A stretch of DNA of 64,000 bases from GCA-2733415 sp964276095 (GTDB lineage: Bacteria > Bacteroidota > Bacteroidia > Flavobacteriales > Flavobacteriaceae). Made by a program: the position numbers and the translations under genes. This document shows positions 17,200-26,104 of this stretch, one piece after another. The stretch is taken from the NCBI GenBank assembly GCA_964276095.1, contig CAXYDR010000001.1, positions 620,001 to 684,000 of the forward strand. The letters are read 5' to 3'. Within the stretch, counting starts at the first letter, position 1, and every line of letters starts with the position of its first letter. The notes beneath the pieces are model-generated. The model did no database searches. It saw only the letters and a list, made by a program, of their open reading frames with translations, and was not told the origin of the DNA.

Positions 17200-17586
17200 C
17201 TATTTAATTGCTATCATTGATATTTCTACATTCACATTTTTAGGTAAACAAGCTACCTCAACAGTTTCTCTAGCAGGAGCAGTTGCTTCATTAAAATAAG
17301 TTCCGTAAACATCATTTATCATAGAGAAATTATTCATGTCAGAAATAAAAATAGAGGTTTTAATTACATTCTCAAAAGTCATTTCAGCAGCTTTTAAAAC
17401 AGCCTTCATGTTTTCCATTACTTGCTTCGTTTCAACTTTAATGTCATCTAAAACCAATTCCATTGTAATTGGGTCTAATGCTATTTGGCCAGAAGTGTAT
17501 AGTGTGTTTTCGTTTACTAATACCGCTTGATTGTATGGTCCAATAGGAGCAGGAGCGTCCTTTGTAGTAATAATTCTTTTTGTCAT
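17200..17586 (-). CDS. RidA family reactive intermediate/imine deaminase
   Basis: 128 residues, full length for the YjgF/YER057c/UK114 family. GPYNQAV near residue 17, the YTSGQIALDP strand, and the C-terminal PARETVEVACLPKNVNVEI with the conserved substrate-binding Arg are all present. RidA hydrolyses reactive enamine/imine intermediates formed by PLP enzymes. It lies 10 or so bases downstream of lptD on the same strand and is probably co-transcribed with it, although the functions are unrelated. Confidence 0.93.
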   Translation of the reverse strand: MTKRIITTKDAPAPIGPYNQAVLVNENTLYTSGQIALDPITMELVLDDIKVETKQVMENMKAVLKAAEMTFENVIKTSIFISDMNNFSMINDVYGTYFNEATAPARETVEVACLPKNVNVEISMIAIK

Positions 17587-17596
17587 TTGTAAAAAC

Positions 17597-20305
17597 TTAG
17601 TTAATCAACTTATCTGGTACTCTTTGCTTATCCCATTTAATGTCACTCAGTACTGATGATTTTATACCAATAAAGAAAAACCATGATTTGTTAGCACTAA
17701 AAGGAGTCCAGTTAAAGTTCATTTTCCAACTAAGTAAATCTCTTTCAAATCTTAAATTGGTATGAGTAATTCCTTTTCGTTTAATGTCATAACCTGAAGA
17801 AACTCCAACTTTCCATCTTGGGGATAATTCCACATCACCTGAAAACATTAGTGAATTACTTGAGATTTCGCTTTGTCTTGCAAAATTGTTGTAAGCTACA
17901 GAATATGCTAAACGTAGGCTCCAAGGGATTTTGTAATTATAAAGCTTAACATCTTTTTGTTCTTCGTCTTCATTATCATCAAAACTAGATTTACTTAAAT
18001 CATTATTGTTTCCTAATAAATCCTCAGTACTATTAAACGTTGTTGTGCTATTGGTTTGCGCGTTAGTGTTATTTCCTTTTTCAAAATCTTTACTTGAAAA
18101 AGAGTAGTTTAATGTTAGGTTGGCATTAGTTAATCTAAATAAACTACCATTGTTGTCGATATTAAATTTATCTATTCTAGTGTTGTTGTTATCTAAGGCA
18201 TAAGGGTCTAATGTCATGTTGAAGTTAACACTAAGTTTGTCCTTTGCTAATTGAGTCCCTCCAGAAACACTTACAGGGCTAATTTTTAAAGAATCTCCTG
18301 CAACATTATAAGAAGATGAAAAATTTAAATTGTTTAAGATGCTAACCTTCCTGTAGCTTACTTCGGTAGAGTCAGTTGCTTTATCTCTAACTTTTGCTTC
18401 GATTGAATTTCCAATTCCAAAACCTATTGCACTTGAGTAAGTTTTACCAGGAGATCCATAAATAGAGTTTTCAAAAGGACTGTATTCTACATCCTCAACA
18501 GTGGTTCCGTTTGCAGTAATTACATTTTTCTTGTAACTTTCATAGTATTGATCAAATGCAGGGTTAATACTATAACTAACATTTGGCCTTATAACGTGAC
18601 GAATTGCTTTAATTTTTTTGTTCTCTTCTTCTTTGTCGAAATTGTACATACCATATAATGTAGTTCCTAAGCTAGAGGAGAAATTATAAGTTCTATAACT
18701 AGCAAAACCTTTTTTAACGGTTGTTATTTCTTCGGAATCTATTTCATCGTAATATTTGTTAACTTTTTCAAAGTTCCATACTTCATTATAAGAAGCACCA
18801 GTAGATAAACTAAGGTATTTTAATACTTTAAAGTTGGTGCTAATAGGAATGGAGTGTCTAACCCCCATTTTTGCATCATCAAACATTTCGCTTTTAAAGA
18901 AAAACTCATCAGTTGTTGTAATTCTATTTTCAGCAGAAAACGAATATTGAAAATTAATATTTTGAAACATTCCTTTTTTGCTTCCAACTTTTGGTTCAAA
19001 AGGATATATTCTGTTTATACTTCCTTGTAAGTTCGGAAGTGTCATGTTAATTTGTTGTGTGTTTGTATTTTGTGAATGTGTTGCTGTAGCAGAAATATTT
19101 GCGCCTAACTTACCTGGAAAACTTTTATTATATGATATAGATGAACTCAATGTATTCGTAAGTGTATTTGCAGTATTACGTTGATTGTTTGATTGTGTGT
19201 AATATTTACTACTTCCTAAGTTTACCGAAGCTGAAAATCTTGAGCTGGGATTTGATTTTGTGTCTTGACTGTGTGACCATCTCAAATTATAAATATTAGC
19301 TTTACTATAGTCAGGCAATCCTCTTTCACTTGTAATTAAATTTTCTGCACGATAGGTAAATTGACCACTATATTTATAATTAACTTTGTAATCTGAACTT
19401 ATGTTATAACCATAACTTCCGTTGGTGTAAAAATCACCAAGAACTGTTAAATCAAAAAATTCACTTACAGCAAAGTAATACCCACCATTTTGAATAAAAT
19501 ACCCGCGATCATTATTTTCACCAAAAGTTGGAATAATAAAACCTGACGCGCGATCTTCTGTTAAAGGAAAATATGCAAAAGGGATACCTAATGGAGTTGG
19601 AATACCATATATAAACATATTAGCAACTCCACTAACTATTTTCTTTTTAGGTACTAGTTTAGCTTTTCTTACCTTAATGTGGTATTCTGGGTCCTCTAAA
19701 TTTTTTGATGTAGTAAGAATCATGTCCTTTACATAATATACCGAATCATTTTCTTTTTTAGTTATAGCTGCTTTTACATTCATTCCAGTTTGTTCTGTTC
19801 TAGAATTGAAAATTAGTGCTTTTTCAGTATCAAAATTATATCTAATAGAATCGGGTTCTACAACATTATCTCCTTGTTTGAAAATAGGAGCTTGAGTATA
19901 ACCAGTAGAATCTTTTATACCATAAGCGTAAATTTCGCTTTTTGCATAGTTGATAATTATTTTACCAGCCTTTATGTTTACATCAGTATAATTAATTTCT
20001 GCTTCATTGTACAAATACATTAACTGTTCGCGCCTGTTTACTTTTATATAGTCTGTAGCTTTGTATTTAACAATATCAGTAAGGGTTTCTTTTAGTTTTA
20101 CAGAATCTTTGGAGCGCACAGTATCGACCTCTTTAGTATTTAACTCTTCAAACTTTGAAGATGAAGGCATACCTGTCTTTAAGGAAGGTGTTGCTAAAGA
20201 ATCTGACTTTACAGTAATCCCTTTTGAAGGGAATTCTTGAGCATTAGCATAATTGTTAATAAACAACGCTAAAAATGTTATTAAAAGTATATGTAAGCTT
20301 TTCAA
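17597..20305 (-). CDS. lptD: LPS assembly outer membrane protein LptD
   Basis: About 902 residues from the start chosen here. The N-terminal signal KSLHILLITFLALFINNYANAQ is followed by the OstA-like periplasmic part (LMYLYNEAEINYTDVNIKAG, ASGFIIPTFGENNDRGYF) and a long beta-barrel ending in SVLSDIKWDKQRV. LptD with LptE inserts LPS in the outer leaflet. The frame is open to a TTG at 20362, but a promoter-like TTTG-N20-TACTTTTA (20363 to 20332, minus strand) overlaps that extension, and the TTG at 20305 gives a proper signal peptide directly. No ATG is available. Followed by ridA; divergent from the amidase gene. Confidence 0.9.
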   Translation of the reverse strand: MKSLHILLITFLALFINNYANAQEFPSKGITVKSDSLATPSLKTGMPSSSKFEELNTKEVDTVRSKDSVKLKETLTDIVKYKATDYIKVNRREQLMYLYNEAEINYTDVNIKAGKIIINYAKSEIYAYGIKDSTGYTQAPIFKQGDNVVEPDSIRYNFDTEKALIFNSRTEQTGMNVKAAITKKENDSVYYVKDMILTTSKNLEDPEYHIKVRKAKLVPKKKIVSGVANMFIYGIPTPLGIPFAYFPLTEDRASGFIIPTFGENNDRGYFIQNGGYYFAVSEFFDLTVLGDFYTNGSYGYNISSDYKVNYKYSGQFTYRAENLITSERGLPDYSKANIYNLRWSHSQDTKSNPSSRFSASVNLGSSKYYTQSNNQRNTANTLTNTLSSSISYNKSFPGKLGANISATATHSQNTNTQQINMTLPNLQGSINRIYPFEPKVGSKKGMFQNINFQYSFSAENRITTTDEFFFKSEMFDDAKMGVRHSIPISTNFKVLKYLSLSTGASYNEVWNFEKVNKYYDEIDSEEITTVKKGFASYRTYNFSSSLGTTLYGMYNFDKEEENKKIKAIRHVIRPNVSYSINPAFDQYYESYKKNVITANGTTVEDVEYSPFENSIYGSPGKTYSSAIGFGIGNSIEAKVRDKATDSTEVSYRKVSILNNLNFSSSYNVAGDSLKISPVSVSGGTQLAKDKLSVNFNMTLDPYALDNNNTRIDKFNIDNNGSLFRLTNANLTLNYSFSSKDFEKGNNTNAQTNSTTTFNSTEDLLGNNNDLSKSSFDDNEDEEQKDVKLYNYKIPWSLRLAYSVAYNNFARQSEISSNSLMFSGDVELSPRWKVGVSSGYDIKRKGITHTNLRFERDLLSWKMNFNWTPFSANKSWFFFIGIKSSVLSDIKWDKQRVPDKLIN

Positions 20306-20331
20306 TTGCACCAATGTAATTTCTATTTTTG

Positions 20332-20363
20332 TAAAAGTATGGCTTAGTTTTTGGAGTGTCAAA
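20332..20363 (-). promoter_or_regulatory. Promoter of lptD (TTTG-N20-TACTTTTA)
   Basis: On the minus strand TTTG (20363-20360) is followed after 20 bases by TACTTTTA (20339-20332), one base off TANNTTTG. The predicted transcript starts about 20 bases upstream of the TTG at 20305, which argues for that codon as the lptD start. Confidence 0.55.
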
Positions 20364-20537
20364 CATACGATATATTTTTAGTGTATATTTTAAATTTTAG
20401 AAAATTTTAACCCCTAAAAAAGGTTTCATTTTAAAAGATTTACTTTTAACCCAAAATAGCACATAAAACTAGTGTTCTTAATGGTACATTTAGTGCATAA
20501 AATTATTAATAGAAATACTTAAAAAGTAAATAAAAGC

Positions 20538-21623
20538 ATGTATAAGTTTAATTGTTTGTTACTACTCATAGGGATACTCTTTTTTTCTTCTTTTTCTTCA
20601 TTAGAAAAAACGAAGTCAATTAAAGATAAATTTGTAATTGTATTAGATGCTGGGCATGGAGGTAAGGATCCGGGTAGACCTACAAAATTAGGATATACAG
20701 AAAAGTCTATTGCTTTAAAGTTAGTACTTAAAATAGGAAAGGCTTTAGAAAGAAACCCGAATATAAAAGTAATTTATACCAGAAAAACGGATGTCTTTAT
20801 TGAATTACATGAAAGAGCTCGTATTGCAAATAAGGCTGATGCTGATTTATTTGTATCAATACATTGTAATGCACATAATACTCAAGCTCATGGTACAGAA
20901 ACCTTTGTTGTTGGAGCGTCTAATTCACAAAGAAATTTAGATATTGCCAAAGAAGAAAATGAAGTTATTTTTTTAGAAGATGATCACGCTGAAAATTATG
21001 AAGGTTTTGATCCAAATTCTCCAGAGTCAATTATAGGCCTAACATTGATGCAAGAAGAGTATGTAGATCAGAGTATTATGTTAGCAAATTTAATAGAAAC
21101 TAATTTTGCTAAAAAAACGAAACGTAAAAGTAGAGGTGTTAAACAAGCTAGTTTGTGGGTAATGCATAACACTTATATGCCTAGTGTTTTGATTGAAACA
21201 GGTTTTATTACTAATAAAAAAGAAGGTGCGTATTTAAATTCAAAAAAAGGTCAAGAAGAGATTTCAAATTCAATTGTTACTTCATTATTAGAGTATAAAA
21301 AAAACATTGATCAAGGTTCAGAAGAAGATATAATTATTAAAGAAAGTACTGCTAGTAAAGAGTATAAAGGTGTTGTTTTTAAGGTGCAAATTGCAGCAAG
21401 TTCAAGAAATTTAGCTTTAAAATCATATAATTTTAAAGGCTTAACTAATCTGTCACGAGAAAAAACAAAGGGGCTTTACCGTTATTTTAGTGGAAGTACC
21501 AATGATTATGATAAAATAAAAGACCTACAAAGAGAAGCAAAAACAAAAGGATATACAAAATGTTACATTGTAGCTTATAAAAATGGTGTTAGAGTAAACC
21601 TTAGTGCTGTTTTAAAAAAATAA
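20538..21623 (+). CDS. N-acetylmuramoyl-L-alanine amidase with C-terminal SPOR-like domain
   Basis: 361 residues. After a hydrophobic signal/anchor (about 5-21) comes an Amidase_3 domain: DAGHGGKDPG (H40 as zinc ligand), the Glu of GYTEKS (E55), SIHCNAH (H109) and IETGFITN with the catalytic-type Glu. The last 80 residues (VVFKVQIAAS to YIVAYKNGVRVNL) look like a SPOR-type peptidoglycan-binding domain. It cleaves the amide bond between MurNAc and the stem peptide, probably at division sites. It is divergent from lptD and 69 bases upstream of mlaD. Confidence 0.92.
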   Translation: MYKFNCLLLLIGILFFSSFSSLEKTKSIKDKFVIVLDAGHGGKDPGRPTKLGYTEKSIALKLVLKIGKALERNPNIKVIYTRKTDVFIELHERARIANKADADLFVSIHCNAHNTQAHGTETFVVGASNSQRNLDIAKEENEVIFLEDDHAENYEGFDPNSPESIIGLTLMQEEYVDQSIMLANLIETNFAKKTKRKSRGVKQASLWVMHNTYMPSVLIETGFITNKKEGAYLNSKKGQEEISNSIVTSLLEYKKNIDQGSEEDIIIKESTASKEYKGVVFKVQIAASSRNLALKSYNFKGLTNLSREKTKGLYRYFSGSTNDYDKIKDLQREAKTKGYTKCYIVAYKNGVRVNLSAVLKK

Positions 21624-21683
21624 CACAATTATATAGCTTTAAAAAGCTACTCATATTTAGAGTGATTATAATTAAAATTGTGT

Positions 21684-21691
21684 TAATTTTG
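21684..21691 (+). promoter_or_regulatory. Flavobacterial -7 box (TAATTTTG) of mlaD
   Basis: Exact TANNTTTG match located 26 bases before the TTG at 21717. No convincing -33 TTG is seen upstream. Its position makes the TTG at 21693, which is only 2 bases downstream of the box, an unlikely start for mlaD. Confidence 0.5.
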
Positions 21692-21716
21692 TTTGCGAAT
21701 CAAAACACAAATTACT

Positions 21717-22661
21717 TTGAAAATTTCAAGAGAAATTAAAACTGCAGTTCTTGTTATTGGTGCTATAGCACTATTTCTTTTTGGCTTTAGCTACTTAAAA
21801 GGACAAGATCTATTCAGTTCCAATAATGTTTTTTATACCGAGTTTGATTATAATGCATTAACTACTTCTGCTTCTGTAACTATAAAAGGGAATAAAGTAG
21901 GGAAAGTTGAGGCTATTACTTATGATTTTGAAACTGGTAAAACTAGAGTTTCTTTTTCTGTAGATAATCGTTTCAAATTTTCTAAAAATAGTACTATCAG
22001 GTTATATGAATTAGGTTTAATGGGAGGGAATGCTATTACAATCATCCCTGCTAAAGATTCATACTATGCTGAAAATAAAGATTTCATAAAATCAGAAGTC
22101 GAAGAAGGGCTGGTAAAAAGTTTAACAAGTAATTTCTCTGGATTAAGTTCAGGATTAGATGCAACACTAAAAAAAGCCGACACACTTTTAACGGGTTTAA
22201 ATGTATTAGTAAAAGACGATTCTGAAAAAGGATTGAAAAATGCTGTTGCTGAATTGAATAAAACACTAAAATCTTTCCGTGGATTATCTCAATCAATCAA
22301 TAACTTAATTGCAAAAGATAATAGCAAACTGAATAAAATGCTTTCAGAATTTGAAGGAACGGCAAAATCATTTAAAGGATTGTCTGATTCATTACAACAA
22401 GCTAATTTAGGACAAACAGTTGCTAGTTTAGACAAAACATTAACTAAGCTTAATGGGGTGCTTTCTGGAGTAGAGGAAGGTAAAGGAACTATAGGTAAGT
22501 TAATGAAGGATGAAAAACTATATAACAATTTTGAAGCAGCAGCTAAGGAATTAGAAGAGTTATTACAGGACATTAAGTTACATCCTAAGCGTTATTTTAG
22601 AGTACTTTCAAAAAAGGAAATTCCTTACGAGAAATCAACAACTGGAGAGTTAAAGCAATAA
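21717..22661 (+). CDS. MlaD/MCE family lipid-transport protein
   Basis: About 314 residues. One N-terminal membrane helix (KTAVLVIGAIALFLFGFSYLKG) is followed by an MCE domain (NALTTSASVTIKGNKVGKVEAI) and a long helical, coiled-coil-prone region with repeated LNKTLKSFRGLSQS / LDKTLTKLNGVLSG. MCE proteins bind phospholipids between inner and outer membranes; the MlaE/MlaF partners are not in the window. The start is the TTG at 21717 (MKISREIKT), typical for the family; an in-frame TTG at 21693 is less likely because it would lie inside the promoter. It sits next to the amidase and lptD, an envelope-biogenesis neighbourhood. Confidence 0.88.
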   Translation: MKISREIKTAVLVIGAIALFLFGFSYLKGQDLFSSNNVFYTEFDYNALTTSASVTIKGNKVGKVEAITYDFETGKTRVSFSVDNRFKFSKNSTIRLYELGLMGGNAITIIPAKDSYYAENKDFIKSEVEEGLVKSLTSNFSGLSSGLDATLKKADTLLTGLNVLVKDDSEKGLKNAVAELNKTLKSFRGLSQSINNLIAKDNSKLNKMLSEFEGTAKSFKGLSDSLQQANLGQTVASLDKTLTKLNGVLSGVEEGKGTIGKLMKDEKLYNNFEAAAKELEELLQDIKLHPKRYFRVLSKKEIPYEKSTTGELKQ

Positions 22662-22688
22662 TTTCATAAATATTTTAGATTACTAACT

Positions 22689-23996
22689 ATGCAATACATT
22701 GATAATATTTTATTCGTAGCACTATTAGTTGCAGGAATATGGTTTTTTGCAAAAAACATTAAATCACTTATCCGAAATATTAAATTAGGAAAGGATATTG
22801 ACAGAACAGATAATAAATCTGCGCGTTGGAAGAACATGGCCAAAATTGCTTTAGGGCAAGGAAAAATGGTTCGTCGTCCAGTTTCTGGGATTTTGCATAT
22901 AGTTGTTTATGTAGGGTTTATCTTAATAAACATTGAAGTATTAGAAATTATGATTGATGGTGTTTTTGGTACACATCGTATTTTCTCTGAAATTTTACCA
23001 GATTCTGTTTATGGATTTTTAATAGGTAACTTTGAAATTTTAGCATTTTTAGTACTTGTAGCAGTAATAGTATTCTGGATTAGAAGGAATGTGATTAAAA
23101 TTGCTCGTTTCTGGAAGGATGAAATGAAAGGTTGGCCAAAGTCTGATGGAAATATGATTTTATATTTCGAAATGGTTTTGATGACTTTATTTTTAGTTAT
23201 GAATGCTACAGATGTTCATTTTCAAGCAATGAATACTGGTAATGTAATTAGTCAATATATAGCACCTTTATTTTCAGGTATGGAAGAAGGAACACTTCAT
23301 TTCGTAGAAAGAGGAGCTTGGTGGTTGCATATTGTCGGTATACTAATCTTTTTAAATTACTTATATTATTCTAAGCATTTACACATTTTATTAGCCTTCC
23401 CAAATACATTTTTTGCAAACTTGAATCCTAAAGGTCAGTTTACTAATGATGCAAATGTAACTAAGGAAGTAATGATGATGATGGATCCTGATGCTGATCC
23501 GTATGCTATGCCTGAAGAGGGAGCAGAGGAAGAAGTATCAACTTTTGGAGCTAAAGATGTTACGGATTTATCATGGGTAAATTTATTAAATGCATACACA
23601 TGTACTGAATGTGGACGTTGTACAAGTGAATGTCCAGCAAATCTTACAGGTAAAAAATTATCTCCTAGAAAGATTATGATGGATACTCGTGATCGTTTAG
23701 AGGAAGTTGGTAAAAACATTGATGCTAATAATGGGGAATTCAAAGATGATGGTAAAAACCTATTCGATTGGATTTCAAAAGAAGAAATTTGGGCTTGTAC
23801 AAGTTGTAACGCTTGTGTGGAAACTTGTCCAGTAAATATTGATCCATTAAGTATTATTATGGATATGCGTCGTTATTTAGTAATGGAAGAAAGTGCAGCT
23901 CCAACTGAGTTGAATAACATGATGCAAAACGTTGAGAATAACGGTGCGCCATGGCCATATAATCAAATGGATAGGTTAAAATGGGTTGATGAATAA
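22689..23996 (+). CDS. Membrane-bound 4Fe-4S binding protein (HdrE/HdrD N-terminal-like)
   Basis: 435 residues. About five transmembrane segments fill the first 240 residues, in the manner of a cytochrome b-like (NarI/HdrE) membrane subunit; then two ferredoxin motifs, CTECGRCTSECP (around 303-314) and CTSCNACVETCP (around 375-386), bind [4Fe-4S] clusters. It probably moves electrons between the quinone pool and the soluble CCG-domain protein encoded 82 bases downstream. The physiological substrate is unknown. Together the two genes look like an HdrD-type protein split in two with a membrane anchor on the first half. Confidence 0.85.
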   Translation: MQYIDNILFVALLVAGIWFFAKNIKSLIRNIKLGKDIDRTDNKSARWKNMAKIALGQGKMVRRPVSGILHIVVYVGFILINIEVLEIMIDGVFGTHRIFSEILPDSVYGFLIGNFEILAFLVLVAVIVFWIRRNVIKIARFWKDEMKGWPKSDGNMILYFEMVLMTLFLVMNATDVHFQAMNTGNVISQYIAPLFSGMEEGTLHFVERGAWWLHIVGILIFLNYLYYSKHLHILLAFPNTFFANLNPKGQFTNDANVTKEVMMMMDPDADPYAMPEEGAEEEVSTFGAKDVTDLSWVNLLNAYTCTECGRCTSECPANLTGKKLSPRKIMMDTRDRLEEVGKNIDANNGEFKDDGKNLFDWISKEEIWACTSCNACVETCPVNIDPLSIIMDMRRYLVMEESAAPTELNNMMQNVENNGAPWPYNQMDRLKWVDE

Positions 23997-24078
23997 AATC
24001 AAATCAATTTTATCCTGATAATAAAAAACTATAGTAAAACGCTAGAAGCCTAGTGCTAAAAGCAAAAAGCATATAATT

Positions 24079-24864
24079 ATGAGTGAAGCATTAAAAGTGC
24101 CAACAATGGCAGATATGATGACAGCAGGGACAAAACCAGATATTTTATTTTGGGTTGGTTCTGCAGGTAGTTTTGATGATAGAGCAAAAAAAATAACACG
24201 TGCTTTTGTGAAGTTGCTAAACAATGCAAATGTAAATTTTGCAGTTTTAGGTACAGAAGAAAGTTCAAGTGGTGACGCTGCTAAGAGAGCTGGAAATGAA
24301 TTTTTATTCCAAATGCAAGCAATCACTAATATTGAGGTGATGAATATGTATGAGGTTAAAAAAATAGTTACTTGTTGTCCACATTCATATAACACTATAA
24401 AAAATGAATACCCTGAGTTAGGTGGTAAATACGAAGTATATCATCATACAGAGTTTTTACAACAATTACTTAAAGATGGGAAATTAAAAATTTCTGGTGA
24501 TACCTTTAAAGGTAAAAAAGTAACATTTCATGACCCTTGCTATTTAGGAAGAGCAAATGATGTGTATGAAGCACCTAGAGAGTTAATTAATTCACTTGGA
24601 GTTGATTTAGTTGAAATGAAACGTAATAAGCTAAATTCATTATGTTGTGGAGCTGGTGGAGCACAAATGTTTAAGGAACCAGAAAACGGAACTAAAGATA
24701 TTAATGTTTTACGTACAGAAGATGCAATGGAAACCAGTGCTGAAATTATAGCTACAGGTTGTCCTTTTTGTAATACAATGATGACCGACGGTGTTAAAGC
24801 CAAAGAGCAAGAAGGTAAAATAGAAGTACTTGATATTGCTGAATTATTAGCTAAATCACTTTAG
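24079..24864 (+). CDS. CCG-domain (Fe-S)-binding oxidoreductase subunit
   Basis: 261 residues. It carries the two cysteine-rich CCG modules of heterodisulfide reductase D/GlpC/LutA proteins: CCPHSYN (around 114-120) with a later HDPCYLGR, and CCGAGGAQMF (about 193-202) with a final GCPFCNTMM. Such modules can hold a non-cubane [4Fe-4S] cluster that reduces disulfides or handles two-electron chemistry. It follows the membrane Fe-S protein, with which it probably forms a complex. The 82-base spacer contains the odd tract CGCTAGAAGCCTAGTGC, seen nowhere else nearby. Confidence 0.85.
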   Translation: MSEALKVPTMADMMTAGTKPDILFWVGSAGSFDDRAKKITRAFVKLLNNANVNFAVLGTEESSSGDAAKRAGNEFLFQMQAITNIEVMNMYEVKKIVTCCPHSYNTIKNEYPELGGKYEVYHHTEFLQQLLKDGKLKISGDTFKGKKVTFHDPCYLGRANDVYEAPRELINSLGVDLVEMKRNKLNSLCCGAGGAQMFKEPENGTKDINVLRTEDAMETSAEIIATGCPFCNTMMTDGVKAKEQEGKIEVLDIAELLAKSL

Positions 24865-24876
24865 AATTTATATAGG

Positions 24877-25056
24877 ATGCTTAAAAAATCAATAATAGTT
24901 GGCGTAATAATGGGAGTGTTCTTCGCAGGAGCAATGGCATTATTCGATTTATATGATGAAAAACCATTCTCAATTATAAAATTTATTGCTATGGTGATTG
25001 TTTTTGGCGGATTTCAAGCTTGGACACATCATCGTAAATTAAACAAACAAAAATAA
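24877..25056 (+). CDS. 59-residue membrane protein
   Basis: A short ORF: ATG at 24877, TAA at 25054-25056. The translation starts MLKKSIIVGVIMGVFFAGAM and has two hydrophobic segments (about 5-22 and 33-47) and a basic end (HHRKLNKQK), which predicts a two-helix membrane hairpin. It sits 12 bases after the CCG-domain gene and 15 before the next gene on the same strand, so it is in an operon and well placed to be real. I do not recognise a family. Base use is like the neighbours. Confidence 0.7.
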   Translation: MLKKSIIVGVIMGVFFAGAMALFDLYDEKPFSIIKFIAMVIVFGGFQAWTHHRKLNKQK

Positions 25057-25071
25057 TAATACCCATAAGCA

Positions 25072-25557
25072 ATGCTAGTAGAATTCAATACATTACCCGA
25101 ACATTCAAAAATCTGGATTTACCAGTGTAATCGTCGTTTTACAGAAGAGGAATCAGTACTTGTATCTAATAAAACTAAAGCATTCTTAGAACAATGGGCT
25201 GCTCATGGAACAGGATTGCAAGCTGGGTTTGAGTTGAAATACGAGCGTTTTATTGTTATAGCTGTTGATCAGGATGAACAATCTGCTACGGGTTGCTCTA
25301 TAGACGCTTCTGTACGTTTTATACAAGAGTTAGAGCAAGAGTTAGGTGTAGAGTTATTAGATAAAATGAATGTAGCTTTTAAGCAAGGTGATTTCGTGAA
25401 CTTTAAAACTTTACTAGACTTTAAAACTATGGCTAAAAGCGGTGCGATAGGTAAAAAAACTATTGTCTTCAATAATCTAGTTACTAATATTGCAGAGTAC
25501 AATGAAAATTGGGAAGTTCCTGCACATGAATCATGGCACTCACGTTTTTTTAAATAA
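25072..25557 (+). CDS. Conserved hypothetical protein (labelled ABC transporter ATPase in some relatives)
   Basis: 161 residues, soluble, no signal. From memory, flavobacterial homologues are often called ABC transporter ATPase, but no Walker A (GxxxxGK[ST]), signature LSGGQ or Walker B is visible, so I do not accept that name. Visible features are an RRFTEEE start, CSIDASVRFIQELEQE and HESWHSRFFK at the end. The function is unknown. It is the last gene of the run mlaD - Fe-S pair - 59-residue membrane protein, suggesting a shared transcript. Confidence 0.8.
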   Translation: MLVEFNTLPEHSKIWIYQCNRRFTEEESVLVSNKTKAFLEQWAAHGTGLQAGFELKYERFIVIAVDQDEQSATGCSIDASVRFIQELEQELGVELLDKMNVAFKQGDFVNFKTLLDFKTMAKSGAIGKKTIVFNNLVTNIAEYNENWEVPAHESWHSRFFK

Positions 25558-25592
25558 TCTATTTACTACATCTTTTAAGTTTTTTACCACAG

Positions 25593-25620
25593 AATAGTAG
25601 TGATTCACATCACTATTATT
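25593..25620 (+). terminator. Hairpin downstream of the 161-residue protein gene
   Basis: A 12-bp stem (25593-25604 and 25609-25620) with a 4-base loop and one G-T pair. It is followed by AATGAG rather than a clear T-tract, so it is only a possible terminator or RNA stabiliser ending the operon that runs from mlaD. Confidence 0.4.
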
Positions 25621-25729
25621 AATGAGTTACCCGTCTTTTAACGAGTATTTAGACTGTGTAACGAATAAATAATTGTAAAGTGTTGATTTTGAGTATATTT
25701 ATACTAAGCAACATTAAATACTTACAATT

Positions 25730-25954
25730 ATGAAAAGAGAATACTCTACTTTCGATTTGTTGCCCCAAAAAACTTCATTACATATTGACTCCCAAGTCAA
25801 TAATTTAAAAAATGTTACACTACTTAATGGTGTGAAAAAAATAAAGAAAACAGCATACATTCCTTATACTTTAAAAGGACAGTTTGTAGGTTGCACTTTA
25901 ATTCGGTTAAAACGCAGGACGTTCAGTCATTACCTTTCAAAAGCTTTTAGCTAA
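25730..25954 (+). CDS. Small basic protein of unknown function
   Basis: 74 residues. The sequence MKREYSTFDLLPQKTS is followed by a basic second half (VKKIKKTAYIPY, LIRLKRRTFSHYLSKAFS). No known family, signal or membrane helix is recognised. The ATG at 25730 has an A-rich context. It stands alone with 173 bases before it and about 150 bases after it before the secreted protein gene. The frame is open throughout and its base use is similar to that of neighbours, but the evidence that it is a gene is only moderate. Confidence 0.5.
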   Translation: MKREYSTFDLLPQKTSLHIDSQVNNLKNVTLLNGVKKIKKTAYIPYTLKGQFVGCTLIRLKRRTFSHYLSKAFS

Positions 25955-26104
25955 AACACTTTCATTATTTAAGGTTAAATTATTTTGATAATCCTTGTAT
26001 TGTCAGCTTATTATCATATAAACATTATTATGTTTATTTATGAAAGGAATTCCTTATGTCATGTTTTAATCGAAAATTTATTACAATTTCAAAAAATATA
26101 TAAT

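Noticed and set aside
24028..24078. Direct-repeat-like tract (GCTAGAAGC, GCTAAAAGC, AAAAGC) before the CCG-domain gene
   Set aside because: The units are short and imperfect, with no regular spacing; not a CRISPR and too small to call a repeat.
25985..26104. 40-residue N-terminal extension of the first secreted protein
   Set aside because: It lacks a signal peptide, whereas the internal ATG at 26105 gives a perfect one followed by the family start.
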